A stretch of 64,000 nucleotides of DNA, from contig NC_071347.1 of assembly GCF_027744825.2 (NCBI RefSeq), positions 22,300,001-22,364,000 on the forward strand. Reading direction: 5' to 3'. The notes beneath the pieces are model-generated. The model did not search any database. It was not told the origin of the DNA and saw only the letters and a program-made list of their open reading frames with translations. A program made the translations under genes and the position numbers. The DNA comes from Synchiropus splendidus. Its lineage: Eukaryota; Chordata; Actinopteri; Syngnathiformes; Callionymidae. Of this stretch, positions 44,951 through 59,900 are shown piece after piece; position 1 is the first letter of the stretch, and every line of letters starts with the position of its first letter.

Positions 44951-47900
44951 CTGGAACACACAAAATGACCCATGAAAACGTGAGCATCTGAGGAGCCGGA
45001 GGTGAGAAGGACTGTACCTCGGATCTCCTTGGCTCGGTTTTCCTGCTGCCGCCTGTCCTCCTCCGTCTCACTGGGGACGCCCTCGTCCTCGTCCTTCTCC
45101 CTGTGGGACAGAACCTGTCAGACCTCCTCGCTCATGGTCACCCACCCACTCTGGAGACTCACATGCAGTGCATGGCGTCCTGGATGATGGCTCTCCACGT
45201 GTTGCGCTCCTCCTTGCTGCTGGCCAAGACCTCCACCATCTCAGGCTTTTCAGGCGCCGTCGTGATCAGAAACAGACCTGCGTGAGAGAAGCACGATGAA
45301 GCGCTGGGTCCCAGTCGTCCGGGGTCAGAGTCGGGCATTACCTCGCTCCTCGTTGGCGACCTCTCTGACGATCAGGTTCTGGAGAGAGATGACGGTGGAC
45401 CGCTGATCCTGCAGACCAGAGCAGACATGAGAACCGGCATCTGAGCTCAAACATCTCCATCAGGTCCTGGTATTTGACCACCGGACACGAGCCCCCAATT
45501 CAAGATGGCGGCAGGGTTGCACCTCACCCTGCTGCTAATGTTATTTCTGCTCCAAACGGCAGCTGTTCTGAAGACTCACCAAAGCTGCGAACACAAACTT
45601 CTGGTCCTTCTCCTGCAGGAACACCAGAACATCTGACAGCAGCATCGCGTGCACATCTGCGGCACAAACCCGGTCAGCTCCAGTCAACACAACAAGTCAC
45701 AAACAGAACGCCTACGAACCTTTCAGTCGTCCAGCCGAGTTCTTGAGCTGCAGCGCTCCGTCGTGCAGCAGCTTCCGACCTCGGATCAGATCCTGTTTGG
45801 CGAACATCTGACCACTCTTCATCCTCATGATGGACTTGCTGTCCGTGCGGCTGAAACACACACAGCAAAGTTCCGGATCATTAACAGAGTGTTGTCTTTC
45901 TTTTCAGACATGATTTTGAGGCAAAAGAAAATCTGTAGTTTAGAAGTAACATGATGGTTTAAAGTAAATCAAGCTTTTATTTGAATGTACTGTATTTAAT
46001 CAGCCTTCTTCATCAAAAAGGTACAAAAATATAGACCTTTTCTTTAAATTTTCTTAAAAAATATTTGTGAAGAAAAAAGCGATGTTTTTTCTATTTCAAT
46101 ATGTTTTTCAAATAAAAAAAAGATTTTCTCTAATGAATGGAAAAAACATGAGCTTGACGTTGAAATCCTCATGGGATGACAGGTGGTCATGTGACCTCTC
46201 ACCTGTGGACGTCCCTCAGCCGCCGCTTCTTCTCGTGCTCATTGACTTTACTGTCCACCGCCGTGATCAGCTCCTTCACGCAGCGCAGAGCTTCAGACAC
46301 CCAGCTGAAGTCCTCGTCAGAGTCTGTGGACGACCACAAAACATCACGGAGTCACACACTCTCACCACCGCGCGTTAACCATCCAGCTACTCGGGGTGAG
46401 AGGGTGGCCACCCTGGACAGGTCTCCAGCTCAACACAGACGACCACTCACTCACTCACACAACTGAGGTCACCACTCCTCCTCCGTGTGTTTGGCAAGGC
46501 GCCCTGAAGAGCGTGCGGAGACAAACCTTTGGTGTGCTGCAGGATTCTCTGGATCAGAACCGGGTACTTGGTGATCCTCTGCGTGACCAGCAGGATGCAC
46601 TCTGGAATACTCAGCCTCCTCACGATGCTGCTGCTCATGATTTTCTGCGGAACCACAGCATCTGTTACAGCAGCTGACTCGACCCTTGACCTCCCGAGCG
46701 TCGCACCACTGACCTTGATGAAGGCCTGGAAGCGCTTGTCTTTGGCGTGCAGCTCCTTGTAGACGTTGACCGCCTCGTTGTGTCGACTGCAGAACTTCCC
46801 GTACACTTTCTTCATGCGGTCGGCGCTGCAGCCCGAAAACTGGGCAAGAGAACAGGAAGTGAATGAATTTTTCCTCTAATTTTTGTTTCATTTATATTTT
46901 ATTTTATTGCTTGTATTTTGTTTTATTTTTGGTTCCTAGTTTCATTTATTTTTTTGTCAGCCTTAATTCTTTTCATTTTTTAAATCTTTTTGAAAAAAAA
47001 AAAAGACTTACATTTTTTATGACTTTCCAAAATGTGATAAAATATATTTACACAAAATAATGATGCCAACAATAATAATGCTGTATTTATCTCATTTAAC
47101 ACACGAGAATCTGAAAATAAACAAAAAATGCATAAAAATATTTCATATAAGAAAAATTCTCTATTTTTTTATTATGCTTGATCTTGTCTGACTGACAGTC
47201 TCTCTAGCGCCCCCCACCTGGCCAACCAGGACGTCCCCGATGCAGCAGATGAGGTAGTTGTTTCCATTGTGGGCGTCGCTGCACGCCGCCCTCTTCTGCT
47301 CCAGCAGCAGCGTGAGGAAGCGCGTGTGAGTGTCCAGCAGGTCGTCCAGCACCGGGAAGATCTGCCCGAGCAAAGTCTCCAGGTCAGTTCAGACGGTCAG
47401 GGAAAGAGGCCACTAGAGGTCACCCGGTACCTTTTCCAGAGTGACTGAGTCCAGCTGCAGCTCCTTCTGGATCCCCTTGTAGTAGACCTCCATCATGATC
47501 TTCAGCGTGCGCACGTGGTGGAACTCCGTCTGGTAGAACTCTGAGGAGGGACGTGGAGGATCAGAACCGACTCAAGTACCGAGCGAGCTGCGAGGACTCA
47601 CCGTAGATCACGTCCTGCCGCTTGATCTCGTCCTTCTTCAGGGTCTTCAGGAACTTCTTGTCCACCGTGGCGCTCCATGAGTCCGCCTCCAGGTCTTTGG
47701 AGTCCAAGTCAAACTCGCCCATCAGCTGGTTGTCCATCATCTCGGTTCCTGCAGGGACCAGGCTTAGTCCTCTGTGTGTGCATGTGCGTGTTGCGACCTC
47801 GGCTACCTTCATCCGTGAGAGACTCGGTGGAGGCGTTGACTTTGCTGCCCTGATGCAGCGAGTCAGTTGACTGCGACAGAAACTTCAGACCTTTGAGAGG

Positions 47901-50900
47901 AACCTCGTCCAACCTGAGCCGTAACAAAGTGGTGAGGAAACCAGTTGAATTATTCTTGAGAAACAACTCATTCTGTCCAACAGTGTTATAAAAAGGTCGC
48001 GCCCATGTTATTGTGTATCGAAGTTCTGTGCTTTAACTTTCATGATAAGAAGCTCCTGAGGAGCCACATACCCTGCGATGTTGCTGGTGGAGATGCTCTT
48101 CGACAGGTTGGTGTGTGTGTTGAAGATACCGGGAGGCTTCCGAGGGAAGACTGGGAGGATCTGGTCCTCGGGCGACGCAATGGTGGACCACCGATCCCGA
48201 GACGACGAAGACGATGTTGACGAAATAGACGAGGCGGACGACGTTGCTAGGGAAAAATGCAGTTTCTTATTTCATTAATAAAGTATTAGCAATGAATATT
48301 AATAGTGGGAGTAATAGGTAACTAATAAAATGTAATGTAAATGAAAAGAAATGTGACAACTATGGTCCAATAATTCAGGAAATAAAGCAAAATTAGGTGA
48401 TAAAAGGGAATGAAAGTAATATTTCAGGAAAAGTGGGAGAAGATAATAAGCCCGAATTAGAGAACAAAATATAAAATATAAACATTTAAAATGAAATCTG
48501 ACTATATTTTATACAAAAACTCCAAGGTAAAAGAATATGAAAAAATATTTGTATAAAAAAATAATTTCACGTATAAAAATAAAAATAAAGGAATAGATGA
48601 GAGAAAAAAAATCAAGAAAAGGGAAATAATGTCCGGAGTAATATCTGGATACAAACTCTCAAGGGACCAAGTCAGAGTTCTTACATTTGCTCCTCATGTT
48701 GGCGGCTGATCCAGCAGCAGCGTCTGTCACCGTCTGCAGAAACGCACAACACTCTCACAACTTCACTCCAACCTGAACGTGATGATGAATATTATTAAAT
48801 TGCTGACTCACTTTAGTTTTGCTGACGCAGCAGACAGTGAGATTCTCTCTGCAGCCCTTGTGCACGAGGACGCCGCAGCCTGAAACACGCGTGAAGTAGT
48901 CAGCCACAGACGTCACGTGACCTTCCTTCAGAAACGACTCGCCAACACCAGGAGATTTACTGGTGTCGGTAATTACACATGTGGAATTACACACTCGCCA
49001 CCAACCCAGCACGCAGACACACACTCACACTCTGATGCAACAGAGTGCAACAAGGATCTGCAGCCAGACTTGAGCCTCAAACTCATGGAAGAATCAGTGA
49101 GTCACAGGAAAGCGGGTTAACCCTTTGATCACCAGTCTTGAGATGAACATGTGGTGGGGCGGACTCACTGTTGCAGGCGAAGGTCTCCTTGTGGTGCAGA
49201 GGTTTGTTACAGTGTTGACACGAGGCCTGAGGAGCCGGGCTGACCGGCAGGAACTGATGACCGTTGGTCTTCTTCTTCTCCTCCTTGCTCTCTCGTTCCC
49301 CGTCTCTGCGTCGCTCCTTCTCCTGTTTGAGTTTGTGACAGCGCTCAGGCATGAAGCCTTGTATCTGTGACCGCGGCGTCTCCTCGGACCTCACCTTCCC
49401 CTTCTTGGTCATCTTGTTGCGCAGGTAGCTGAACGTCCGGCTGATGCGGGGACCGCCCTTCACCTCGGCGTCGCTCCTCAGCGGACCTGGGTCCTCCTCC
49501 GAGATGCTGCAGGAGTCACAGGTTAGACTTGATGACATCACAGCCTGACTCACCTGGAGCTCACCTGTATTCCAGTGATCCGCTGGAGAAGGAGCTGCCT
49601 CCTGGTGGAGATAGAGGAGAAGAAGGTGAACATCTGCCCAGGCTTCTTGAGACCAAACATGAGTTAAGGACAGAGACTTTTGTCTTTTAGTTCTAGGTTA
49701 AATACTCAGGCAAGAGCTGGGAGTTTGGGATGGTTCAAACCATTATTGATGTCAGGTCTCATCCACAACAGAGCTGGTTACCGTCAGAACCAGTAAAACT
49801 CAGCGGACCTCAGGGGAACTAGTGAGGAGGAATTAGTCAGCAACAGTGAAACCTTGAGCTTTTGAAGCAGCAGGCTGGAGTAGCAACATCTCAGCAGCAG
49901 AACCAGTTCAGGTTATTATGTACAGTTCAACCAGTTAACCACAACAGTAGAGGCACAGCAACTGATAAGCCAGTGATGCATTTGAACCAGTAGGACCAGC
50001 AGCTACAGTATTTCACAGGTCCGCAGTAGAAATATAAACTAACCTCCTAAAATCAAGCAGAAGAAGAAACAAAGACTTTATGTATTACAATAAAAACTGC
50101 CGCGGCAACAGAAAATGGAGAGGAACCAGTAAACCACAGCAGAACCAGCTAACTTGACTACCACAACAAACTAGTACATGAGTGACCCGGTAGAAAGACA
50201 CACTGGTCAACTCAGCTGGGAGAGCAACATGCAGTCAGACCCAAGTGGCAAAGACACACGACACTTAGAGAGGAAAAATAGGTAGCAGAGGAACCAGAGA
50301 ACAACCGATGACCTCACAACAACCAGAGGTGGAACTGGAAGAGTAAAACCAGCAGAAAACGATGGCATCAGTAGAAGCATGTATTTGATGAGCATCAGTA
50401 AAGGACAGAAGAACTACACGGTCGAGCTATTAACCATGGTGGAAATGGTGGAGGGCAGAAGGACGCTTCTGTAGACAGCAGTTTCAGCACCCGAACTAAA
50501 GCAGCAGTATCAGTCACCAGCAAAAACGCATTTTCAGGCGACTCGTTCTGTGGGGGTGTGGAGGCTGGAGGGAAAGAGTTACGAGGAACGAAGCGTTTCC
50601 GGGTCGACATTTTAGTGGGTGTCCCGGAGTTTCTGAGGGAAACACTGACAGGGTCCATACTTACTCCCTCCCTCCCCCTCCTCATCGCTCCACTCCACCC
50701 GGCCCACAGAGAGCACGGCTCTCTGCCGGGGCAGGAGCGGGGAGATGCTGAGAGAGAAGCTGATTCGCCGCTTTAGGAACCCCGAAATCACTGACGGGAA
50801 ACAAAGACATGACCTCTGGCCTGAGTGCACCACTTTCACCCACCAGCCCAACAGGAGCGCTCACCGTCGGCATCGCGGTGACTGATGGCAACCATGGAGA

Positions 50901-53900
50901 CGGACTTGGTCAGCGGCTGCGCGTGGAAGGAGGCGGGGCAACTGGTCGTCATGGACACGACAGGGTGAGAAGACTGAAGAGAAAAATACAGTCAATTAAA
51001 ACCTGCAACGACTGAGTACTGATCCATTCTCAAGACTAGCTACACTCCTTCTTCCTTGTAAAATGTCTTTACTTAACTGGCAACATCAACAGAACGAGGT
51101 GTCATGGAGTGAAATTAGCAGCAAGCTAAGCTACATACTTGACAGGCGACACCACATCGGTCCTGATCCTCCTCCGTCAGCGACAGCAGAGACCCTCCCT
51201 CGTGCCGGTCCAGACGTGGGCCGCCACCCCTGTCCTCCTGGTCGGCTATGCAGGACGTCGCCTCTGCTCTCCTCTCCACCTCCAGACCCTCCAGACTGTA
51301 GCTGCAGCAGAGACAGACAAGAGGATCATCAAACCCCCTCTGTCCGGTCTGGGAAAGATGAAGCTCACACGGTGTGACCATGTCCTCCGAGTTTACCTTC
51401 TGTTGTCTATTTGCTCTTGCCCAGGGTGAGACATGTTGGACGGACACCAACTCATGCTGGAGACATGAAAGGATGAAGAAACGAGGGATGGATGACATGT
51501 AAGAGGTGATGAGGAGATGATGTTTTAAAAAGACAATGCTAATGGTGTTAGCAGAAAGGTCAGGGCCCTGAGCAGGAGAACTTTGGGGGTCCTGAATCAA
51601 ACTGAGCGATTGAGTCTCTTGTACTATTGTGCTGTCTAGAACGACCATGTGACAGAACTCAGACTTGTGCGGTGTGTAAAGGAAAACTAGCTTTGACGAT
51701 GAAGAGTGAAGACAGAAGAGGCCCGTACCTGCGCCTGTGTAGTGGGGCCTTCACTCTCTTGGCGTCTCCTGACAGGCCTCTCAGAGAGCTGAAATAGACA
51801 CTCACCATTAGCAAAGTAAGAACCAAGAAAACCAAAACATATTGAAGAATATTTGGATATGTTGAGGTGTGTCTCAAAGCTACTTGGGGGAACAGGCGGG
51901 GAAGGAAACCCAGGAAACATAATGACGGTGAAGAGAACTACAATTATGAGATAAAACACACAAAATAATGAAGTAAAAAATTGAAATGAAGGATTGAGAC
52001 TCATGGGATTAGGTAAAAACAAGGTAAAAACAAGACGGAAGTCGCCGTTTCCTTGAAGGGAGTTGCTCATTCTCTGTTGGACCACAACATTGAACTGAGA
52101 ATCTCACTTGTTTTAATATAATCTAATAAATGGCTCTCTCAAAATATGGCAACATATTGCTGGACTTACAGTATCGCAATACATGGTAAGATACCTGCCG
52201 ATACACAGCGGTAGATAATTACGAGATGGGAAGTTAGAGGAAGAATGGTGAAGTATGAGGAAAACTTGTCAAACAATACATCATTTATAATATTTTTTTA
52301 TAATTTTGTTAACCCAAGACTACATTGAAGTAATTTAACCAACTGCTGATATCAGAAATGTTGGATGGTTTAGATTCCACAGTACTTTGTCACCACCCCA
52401 AAACTGGGTACATAACCTCCCTGCTGGACACGTGAACCTGTGCTGAAGAAGAGAAGCTGCTTGCCTGCGCGGCATCAGGTCCATATCTGTGGCGCTGGTG
52501 TTCTTGCTGGGCTCCCAGCTGTGTCGGCGGAACGGCGACAGCGAACGGATGGACGCCCGGAGGATGGCTGAAGAGACGGGGTCGTCCGAAAGTTTGTCTT
52601 TCTTCTCCTCCTCTTCTCCAACCTCAGCCTCCACTTCTCCTACAAGACACACGTTGCACTTCCATCAATCATTTTCCTCTGCTTATTCCTGCAGTGGGTG
52701 ACACAGCCAGTCCCAGCTCCTTAGGGCGGGAGGCAGAATCAGGTCTCCAAACAGAGACAGACACACACCGACTCATGCAGTGCTCCATTGACAATTGAAC
52801 TTGTTTGAGGTTCATCAGACCAATCCTCGTTCCTCTGGATTCTTAAACTGAGAACACATGTTTGATTTTCACTCAAAAACTGTAAAAGAGGACGATTAAA
52901 CTGTCAAAATTAGCTTAGCAGCTTTCATTAAAAACAAGTCTTTAGTGACTTTTATTGGTTCCTCTCAAGGTCTCTAGTTGTTTATTAGCTTTCATTTCAA
53001 GCATCTTACTGTTAAGAAGAATAAAGTGGTTTTTCCTGAAGCAAAAATAAAGGCATGATCTTGGCAGCAAATGAGTGAAATTACTACTATAAAAGTTATA
53101 TATTTCCTCATAACTGCAGTTCATTAACTGCCACAGTGAAAGCAGAGGGTTCATTATTTAAAAAAATAATCACCATACAGACGTTTAGGAAGCAACAATT
53201 AACCTCCGCATGTTTCTTGTACCATGGGAGGAAACCGGAGTGCCCGTAGGACACCACCACAACACAACAAACAGTGGAGAAACCGCTCACCTGCTTCTTC
53301 CTGCTCCGACTTCCAAGAATCTCTCTCAGTGGAGCTCTGCACCGAAGACTCGTCTGTGGAAGGCCAGGACACTCGGACCCCTCGAGTCTCATCTCCAGGG
53401 CAGCACGGGTCTGGATCTTTGGGCTGGGGAGAGAAAGAACCGGAGACCGTTTTCCAAATAAGTCCGATTAATCCTGTCAGGCTCATCCAGTGTGTGATCA
53501 GTTTCAGTGTCTGTGTTGTGTTGTGTCCAGGATGGAGGAGAAGAGTGAAGAGTCCTATCACCGCACACAGAGGCCTCACTGGTCGTCTTCCTCTTCTTCA
53601 TCTCCATTATTCTTGGTCCAACATCCTGATCATCTCTCCTCCCTAACTCCTCCACTGTTTCTGATCTGGCCCTTTCTTGTCACTGCCAATATCTTCATCT
53701 CTGACTCTACTGATTCTGACACCTTCTCAGCGCTGCTGTTATTTTAAAACAAGTGAAAGTGATCAAGAGGTTCACTTCCACCGAGCCAGAGGCCTCACTG
53801 TGCAGAGGTCCATTATCGGGGATCCCCTTTAAAATGTAACCTTCTTGTTTATGAGGTTTCCATTCCAGTTGGTGAAAAACCTTTGAGGAGGAAAAGTGAC

Positions 53901-56900
53901 TCAGATCGCACTCAGGAAACGTTCCCCTGGTACCACATCTCAGACCTTTATGAGCGCTTTAAGAGCCAATAAAACACTTCAAGTGCAGCAGCAGCTCCAC
54001 ATGCTCACCGCCTCGACTTCTAGATGACTGCACATTAAAGGAAAACCAATGTCTTCATCACTGCCGCCAACATTTGGCGGTGGCACACCAATCGGCGGGA
54101 ACAGATTTTGGTGCGTGTGCAGCGTCATGAGGGAAAGTTCTCCTCCCGGCCTGTTGCATAACTCTCCTCACCACCGAAGCTTTTCCATCCAGGTTATTTT
54201 TAGGGCGGAGGTATCGCTGCTGCTGCTGCCAAATCAAGTGGAAGAAATGCTGCGGCGCTGTTGTTTTCGGGCCATGACGTGAGAGCGGGGAGTAACGACG
54301 GCCAGATGCAGCGCTGACGTCGCACACACCCGGCAGCAGGGTCGGTTTGGATGATGAGGGCAGCGCCATGTCGGCCAGACACAAAACTGGGCGCAGGTTC
54401 CAAACTGCGGGGCTCACGGGAACGTCAACACAAACTGCTATGCAACGACATCTGAGAGGAGGACCGGCAACCCGATCAAACGTGAGACACAGGTCGAAAA
54501 ACAACAACTGGTTACAAACCACCTGAGCTTTAAACACAACAACAAATCACACATTACAACAATAAAACAACAACACAAAATTAGCCCATCACCAAAACTA
54601 TTGCCAAAAGTCCTTGGCACCAAACAAACCAGCAAACTGCTCAGAACACAATCACCTAACAAGACTTCACTTCATTAAACTCACAAGTCACTCACTAAAC
54701 ACAACACTAACATAGAGAAATGTCAGTTATTGACAGAACAGTCAGTCCTGCCGAGCTTTTGCTGACTTTTTCATTGATTTTGCTAATTTAAGAAAAAAAT
54801 TGTGGTGAAAGATGCGATCATTTATGGTCCTGGCACAACATGAACTGTGTAAATGAGCGTGTAAAAAACTAGTTTCAGTTTTTAACCTTGTTTTGTTCCA
54901 GAGCTCCTCACGAGGGCGGAGCCTGACGGAGGTTTGGATGGGCGGAGTCAGAGAGGTAAAGGTGTGTGTGAGCTGCTCATTCAAACAGTAGTGCTGACCT
55001 GTTCCACAGGGTCGGGATGTAGAGGGTCAGAAACAGGCTGGAGAGAGATGGATCTGGAGGTCGGCCATGTTTGTTTACGTCCGCCCCATATAGTGTTCGG
55101 GTGACGCTGCACTGGTCAGTTCCGCTTTTTACTTCCGTATATTCAACATTTCTATCATGGGAATTTGGACATTTAGGAATGGATTCACGATCCTTCACGT
55201 TCGAATCACAACCCTTGGAGGCAATATTTGTGAGCCAATGTGAGCGTTTGGCGTCACACATGACTCATCTCAACAAGGAAGGAGGGAATGTGACGCTGCA
55301 CATGCCACGTAGAGGTTGGGGAACTGCATTGATAATTGCGTTCTTGGAGGGACTGACCACATCATCAACTTAAAACACACAAAAAAAAACCTATAACGCC
55401 AAACATACCAGCCAATACTAACCTGCTGTCAATGATGAAAGTCAATATTTGGGTTGAAACACTAGATCAACAACAACAAACCCGGACCACAAGAAAGATT
55501 CTTTGACACATCACCAGACTCCCCAATGATGTGCTCAACACACCACCAAATGAAAAAACAAAACAAAAAACAACAACATTTCAAACATGTTTAAAGTACT
55601 TCACTTGTCACACCCCGCTGAATTACTAAAAACAGCAGCGAATCATTAAACCTGATGGTGGACGTGGAAGACTGATGTGAGGCGCTCCTCTACCTTCTTG
55701 AAGACGTTGTCGTCCGGGTCGCTGCTCTCCTTCAGGCCCTCCATGATGACTTCAGGGCACTGTCCACACACATCTCTGGTGGGTTTGACGTCTGTCCAGA
55801 GGAACACGCAGGTGTGAATCCGTGTAGCCGTTACACGCACTGAGGAAACGTCGCAGAACAAACATCTGCCTGGCCGTCGGTTGGTGTGATAAGACAAGTT
55901 AACAATGATCCGCTTGAGGTTTGTCAGTCAAGAGTTTGGTTCGTTATAGGTGTGGGCATGGACTATCCAGGCGAATCAGAAAGGGAAGACTATTCTCAGG
56001 ATCAACACAGGTGGCCCAGGTCAGGCTTGGCGCAAATCTACACCATTTTAAAACAGTTCTAGCGTCATCGATGCTCTTTTCCATCCGTAGGTAACAGACC
56101 CAGAAAACAGGGCTTGTGAGTGGAGACGCACAGCCAGAGGGGAGATCCAAAGTTAAGCTATGACTCTAAAGAATCAGATCATGGTTCCAAGCCTGTTCTC
56201 ACTGAACCCAAATTGAATTTGACGACAGTTGACAGAGAGACAGACGTCTCCACTACTCAGCGTAATGACAGGGCCGATCAGGAGGCAGCATTTCCGGGCC
56301 TCGCCATCTGTGATGCTCTATTTGTGAGCGCCTCGTGAGAAAAGACTCTAGAAAGCAAACGTCCCTGACAACCAAACTTGCTATGAGGAGCGGCCAGCAG
56401 ACACTTTTTTTTCTTACCTGGACAAGGGAGGGAGGTTGGTTCCGGACAGGTTGGTACCGGGTAGAAGACATCCCTCTCCCTCTGAATCTGGAAACAGAAC
56501 TGATGTGAGCTGCAGGGGCAGTTTCACAAATCTAAAGTTTCTAATTAGAGCCACATGTTTGTCCACAGCAGACTTTCCACACGCTAACATCATGTTATCC
56601 TACACATGTGTTTCCCACACACTGCAGTGTTAAACCAACACAAGCTCACAGGTCACAAGCAAGTCTTTGTTCTAGCGTGTAAACACACACACACAGCCTG
56701 CTCAGCGTCCAAAAATGTCTGAGGGAAACCTTTTAACACACTCGTGGCAGGCGCACACACACCAACACAGGTCAGAGCACTTCCAACAACCGCTAACAGG
56801 TTTTGAATTCGCTCTCGCTGTGACATAACTCTGTGAGAGAGTGGAAGCCCTTTCGTCCTCAGACCTCCTTCACCAGCTCAATAACAACTCCAGTGCCGGT

Positions 56901-59900
56901 CGAAGTCACACAACTTTGGCTGACTTTGTGTTGGCGGCACACTAGCAGGTTTGGATTGGTTCATTTTCAGGTTTGGTTTGTGCCAGGTGGCTCACATAGA
57001 GAAGACTCCAGGCGACTGTGAACCTCTACTGTTTTCTACAGTATAGTTCATGATAGAATATAAACCTACAAAAACAATATTTTAAAAAATGCATTGTAAT
57101 GAAAAAAATATACTTAATGTAAATAAACAAAATATTTAATATAAAATACACAGAGAAAACGCTAAAAGAAAAAAAATCGATGGCAAAGCTATTTAATAAC
57201 AATGGACCGGGAACAAAGTCCTACGAGTTCTGTCGGACATCATATCTGTCCTCAAGGGGAGGAGTTCAAATATGCTAAATATCTTGTTTATGAGTGAGGG
57301 GAGGACGGGGACTTTGGATTATGGTGAAGAAAGAGCTGAGCCAGAAGACGGAGCTCTGTCTTGCTTTGTAGCTCTCTCTGTCTGGAATCTCAAGTCATCC
57401 TGGAGAGACTCAGTGTAGAGCCCTCCAAGAGAAGACAGTTGAGGATGTGTCCTGGAGCAGTGAGGCGTTTGAACTCAAGCAGTAGCTGCATGAGAAATGA
57501 AAGATCAAGATAAGAGTGTATTGTGCTGGTGCCGTGGGCGGAGCCATCGGTGACCTCACAGTCTGATGTTTGAAATCTGTGAAGCCTTTTGTCCGACGAT
57601 ACACTCAAGTGAATGGATCTGTTGTTCTGGTCCGAGCTCATTATCGACATCCTGCAGAAAACAGATCTGGATTCTGAGGCAGGCGGGGGACATTTACCCC
57701 TCTGCACATGATGTACGTTACAGATCGCATCGGTCACCAGCGAAATGATGAAGATAACTGAGCTCTTCAGTCCTCACTTGAATTAGCTTCAGTCAGATTG
57801 TCTTGACTATCAATCCCAAATGTTTCCTTTTCAGATACACTTTAACATAATTCTTCAGCAACTGCAGGACGCGGCTGCTTCCACCAACACAAGTCCAAAT
57901 GTTCCCTGAAGGCACCTGCAAGTGGAGACCAAGTAGCATCACGAATGAAGTCCAGAGGAGGCTCAGATGAACAAGGCAGAACCAGTCCAGAGAGCTGATA
58001 ACAGTCCGGAGGAGACCTCTGAATGAGCACAGAGACTAACCCACCAGGCAGGAGTGCAGACCAGGGAAGCCAGATAAAGCTGCTCGACCACAAAGGTCAC
58101 AGTCAGGGGAGGACTTGTGAGAGAAACCAACATAAATAAATCCATGTCCAGGATAAGAAGTAAACAACTGACCAGAGTCTGTCGGCCACTGAGCAGGACC
58201 GGACCTTAAACTGGAGCGATTATTTACGCTCTGTCTTGCACCTGCTAGTTAGCATGATGCCAACTAAACTGATGTAAACAAAATGACCATAGCTCTGACA
58301 CAAAGACAAGAAGCAGAGTTAGAAGTGGCACAGGGGAAGATTCATCGGGAGTTTCATCGGAAGGACAAGACTGGAAACCAGTTTATGAAAGGGGCAGCTC
58401 ATGGAGAAGTTAGGGAGGTGGATGGTTTGGGCGTGTGGAGAGAGAGAGAGGAGAGACAGCAAGGATGATGGAGGATAGGAAGACGACCACTGAGGTTCAT
58501 GGACGCAGTAAGGCAGGGCGTGAAGGAGACAGGTGTTGCTGTGGCAACCCCTCACTGGTGAGAGAGCCGTTATTCCTGATCTTAAACTAGTCAACAGCTA
58601 ACGTGCACAAGCTAACACACCATTACATGTGACTGAATAAAGCGGTGTTATTATCCTAGCATCAGGCTAGCTCATTAACTAGCTAGCTTGTGTCTATCGT
58701 CCAGTCTTTCAAAATCACTGTCGGGGATTGTTGGTCATAAGTCCATATCAATAGCTGGAGACTAGACTGACTCCTGTCCCCACAGAGTATTGATATAATT
58801 AAGAACAAAGTACAGCGATTGTATTTGAGATAGCTAAATTAGGACTGGCAAAAGTGCATCCTTCCTCTTTCATCCATTCATTCATTTTAACATTGATATT
58901 GCAAATAGTTTTATGAAGAATAACCAGAAATACAAGTCAATAAAAGTGTAAGAAATGGATATCTCTATATGATGATTTTTCTTCTTCTTGAGTCAAAGTA
59001 AAGATGGACAGAAGCCTCACAGGTGTTCCAGTGTATCCCGGGTCTGCCCCGGGGCTTCCTCCCAGCCTCACAACACCTCACAGAAGACATGCATTGAAGA
59101 TTCTAGAGCCACCTCCACCGGAGAGGCACTGGTTCTACTTTGAGTCTCTCCTGTATGACCGATAGTGTCCTCATGAATACACTGGTGCATCAATGCCTCT
59201 CCCCTCACTTCAGAACCAGACCCAAGACACTGGGTCAACCAGGAAGCCTGAAGATCCTGCTCTAAATTAGGCAGCTTCATCCTCATCCTCAGGCCTCTTT
59301 ACATTCAGCTAACCAGTGGTTATAAACAGTGAACACCAGCAACTGTTCTGAGAGCGGTAAAGTTAATCAAAACAAACGCTCGCAGGGAAACCTGAAACCC
59401 GATCCAAACGGGATTGATTTGGGCTAAAACAACACCATGAATGTTAAGTGAAACACCGTCATCTGTCGTTTGCAGTGTTTAGATGTCCCATCACATTCTG
59501 CCGTTTGTCTGTCGGACAGATTCAAAATCGAGCCACAGATATTGACGCCATCTTGAACTCTTCCCTTTACACCACAGACGCTTCTCAATTCGAGACACTT
59601 GAGTTCGCAGCCAGTCTGGAGAACAGATGCGGCGTGTATTTTCATGGCTCCGCCACGTACCTTGATCAACACCACGTCCACGGCTCGCTCCCCTTTGGCA
59701 CAAAAGCTGTACCTCCGCTTGTGTCGCTCGTACATGCTGCCGGTCACTCCATAAGCAGTCCAAGGCGCTAAACCACACAGACTTGAGCAACAGCCCAAAC
59801 AAACTGCCACGAGTCTCCTTCGAAAGCACAAGTTCCCCCCGTCAACTGACGCTCGACATCATGTCCTGCCAGAGCGAGAACTGTTCAGCAGCCCAAACAA

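Noticed and set aside
58283..58600. [17 protein letters not shown] with a charged composition near 58.3 kb
   Set aside because: The texture resembles a decayed dispersed repeat inside an akap13 intron. There are no splice sites in phase with akap13.
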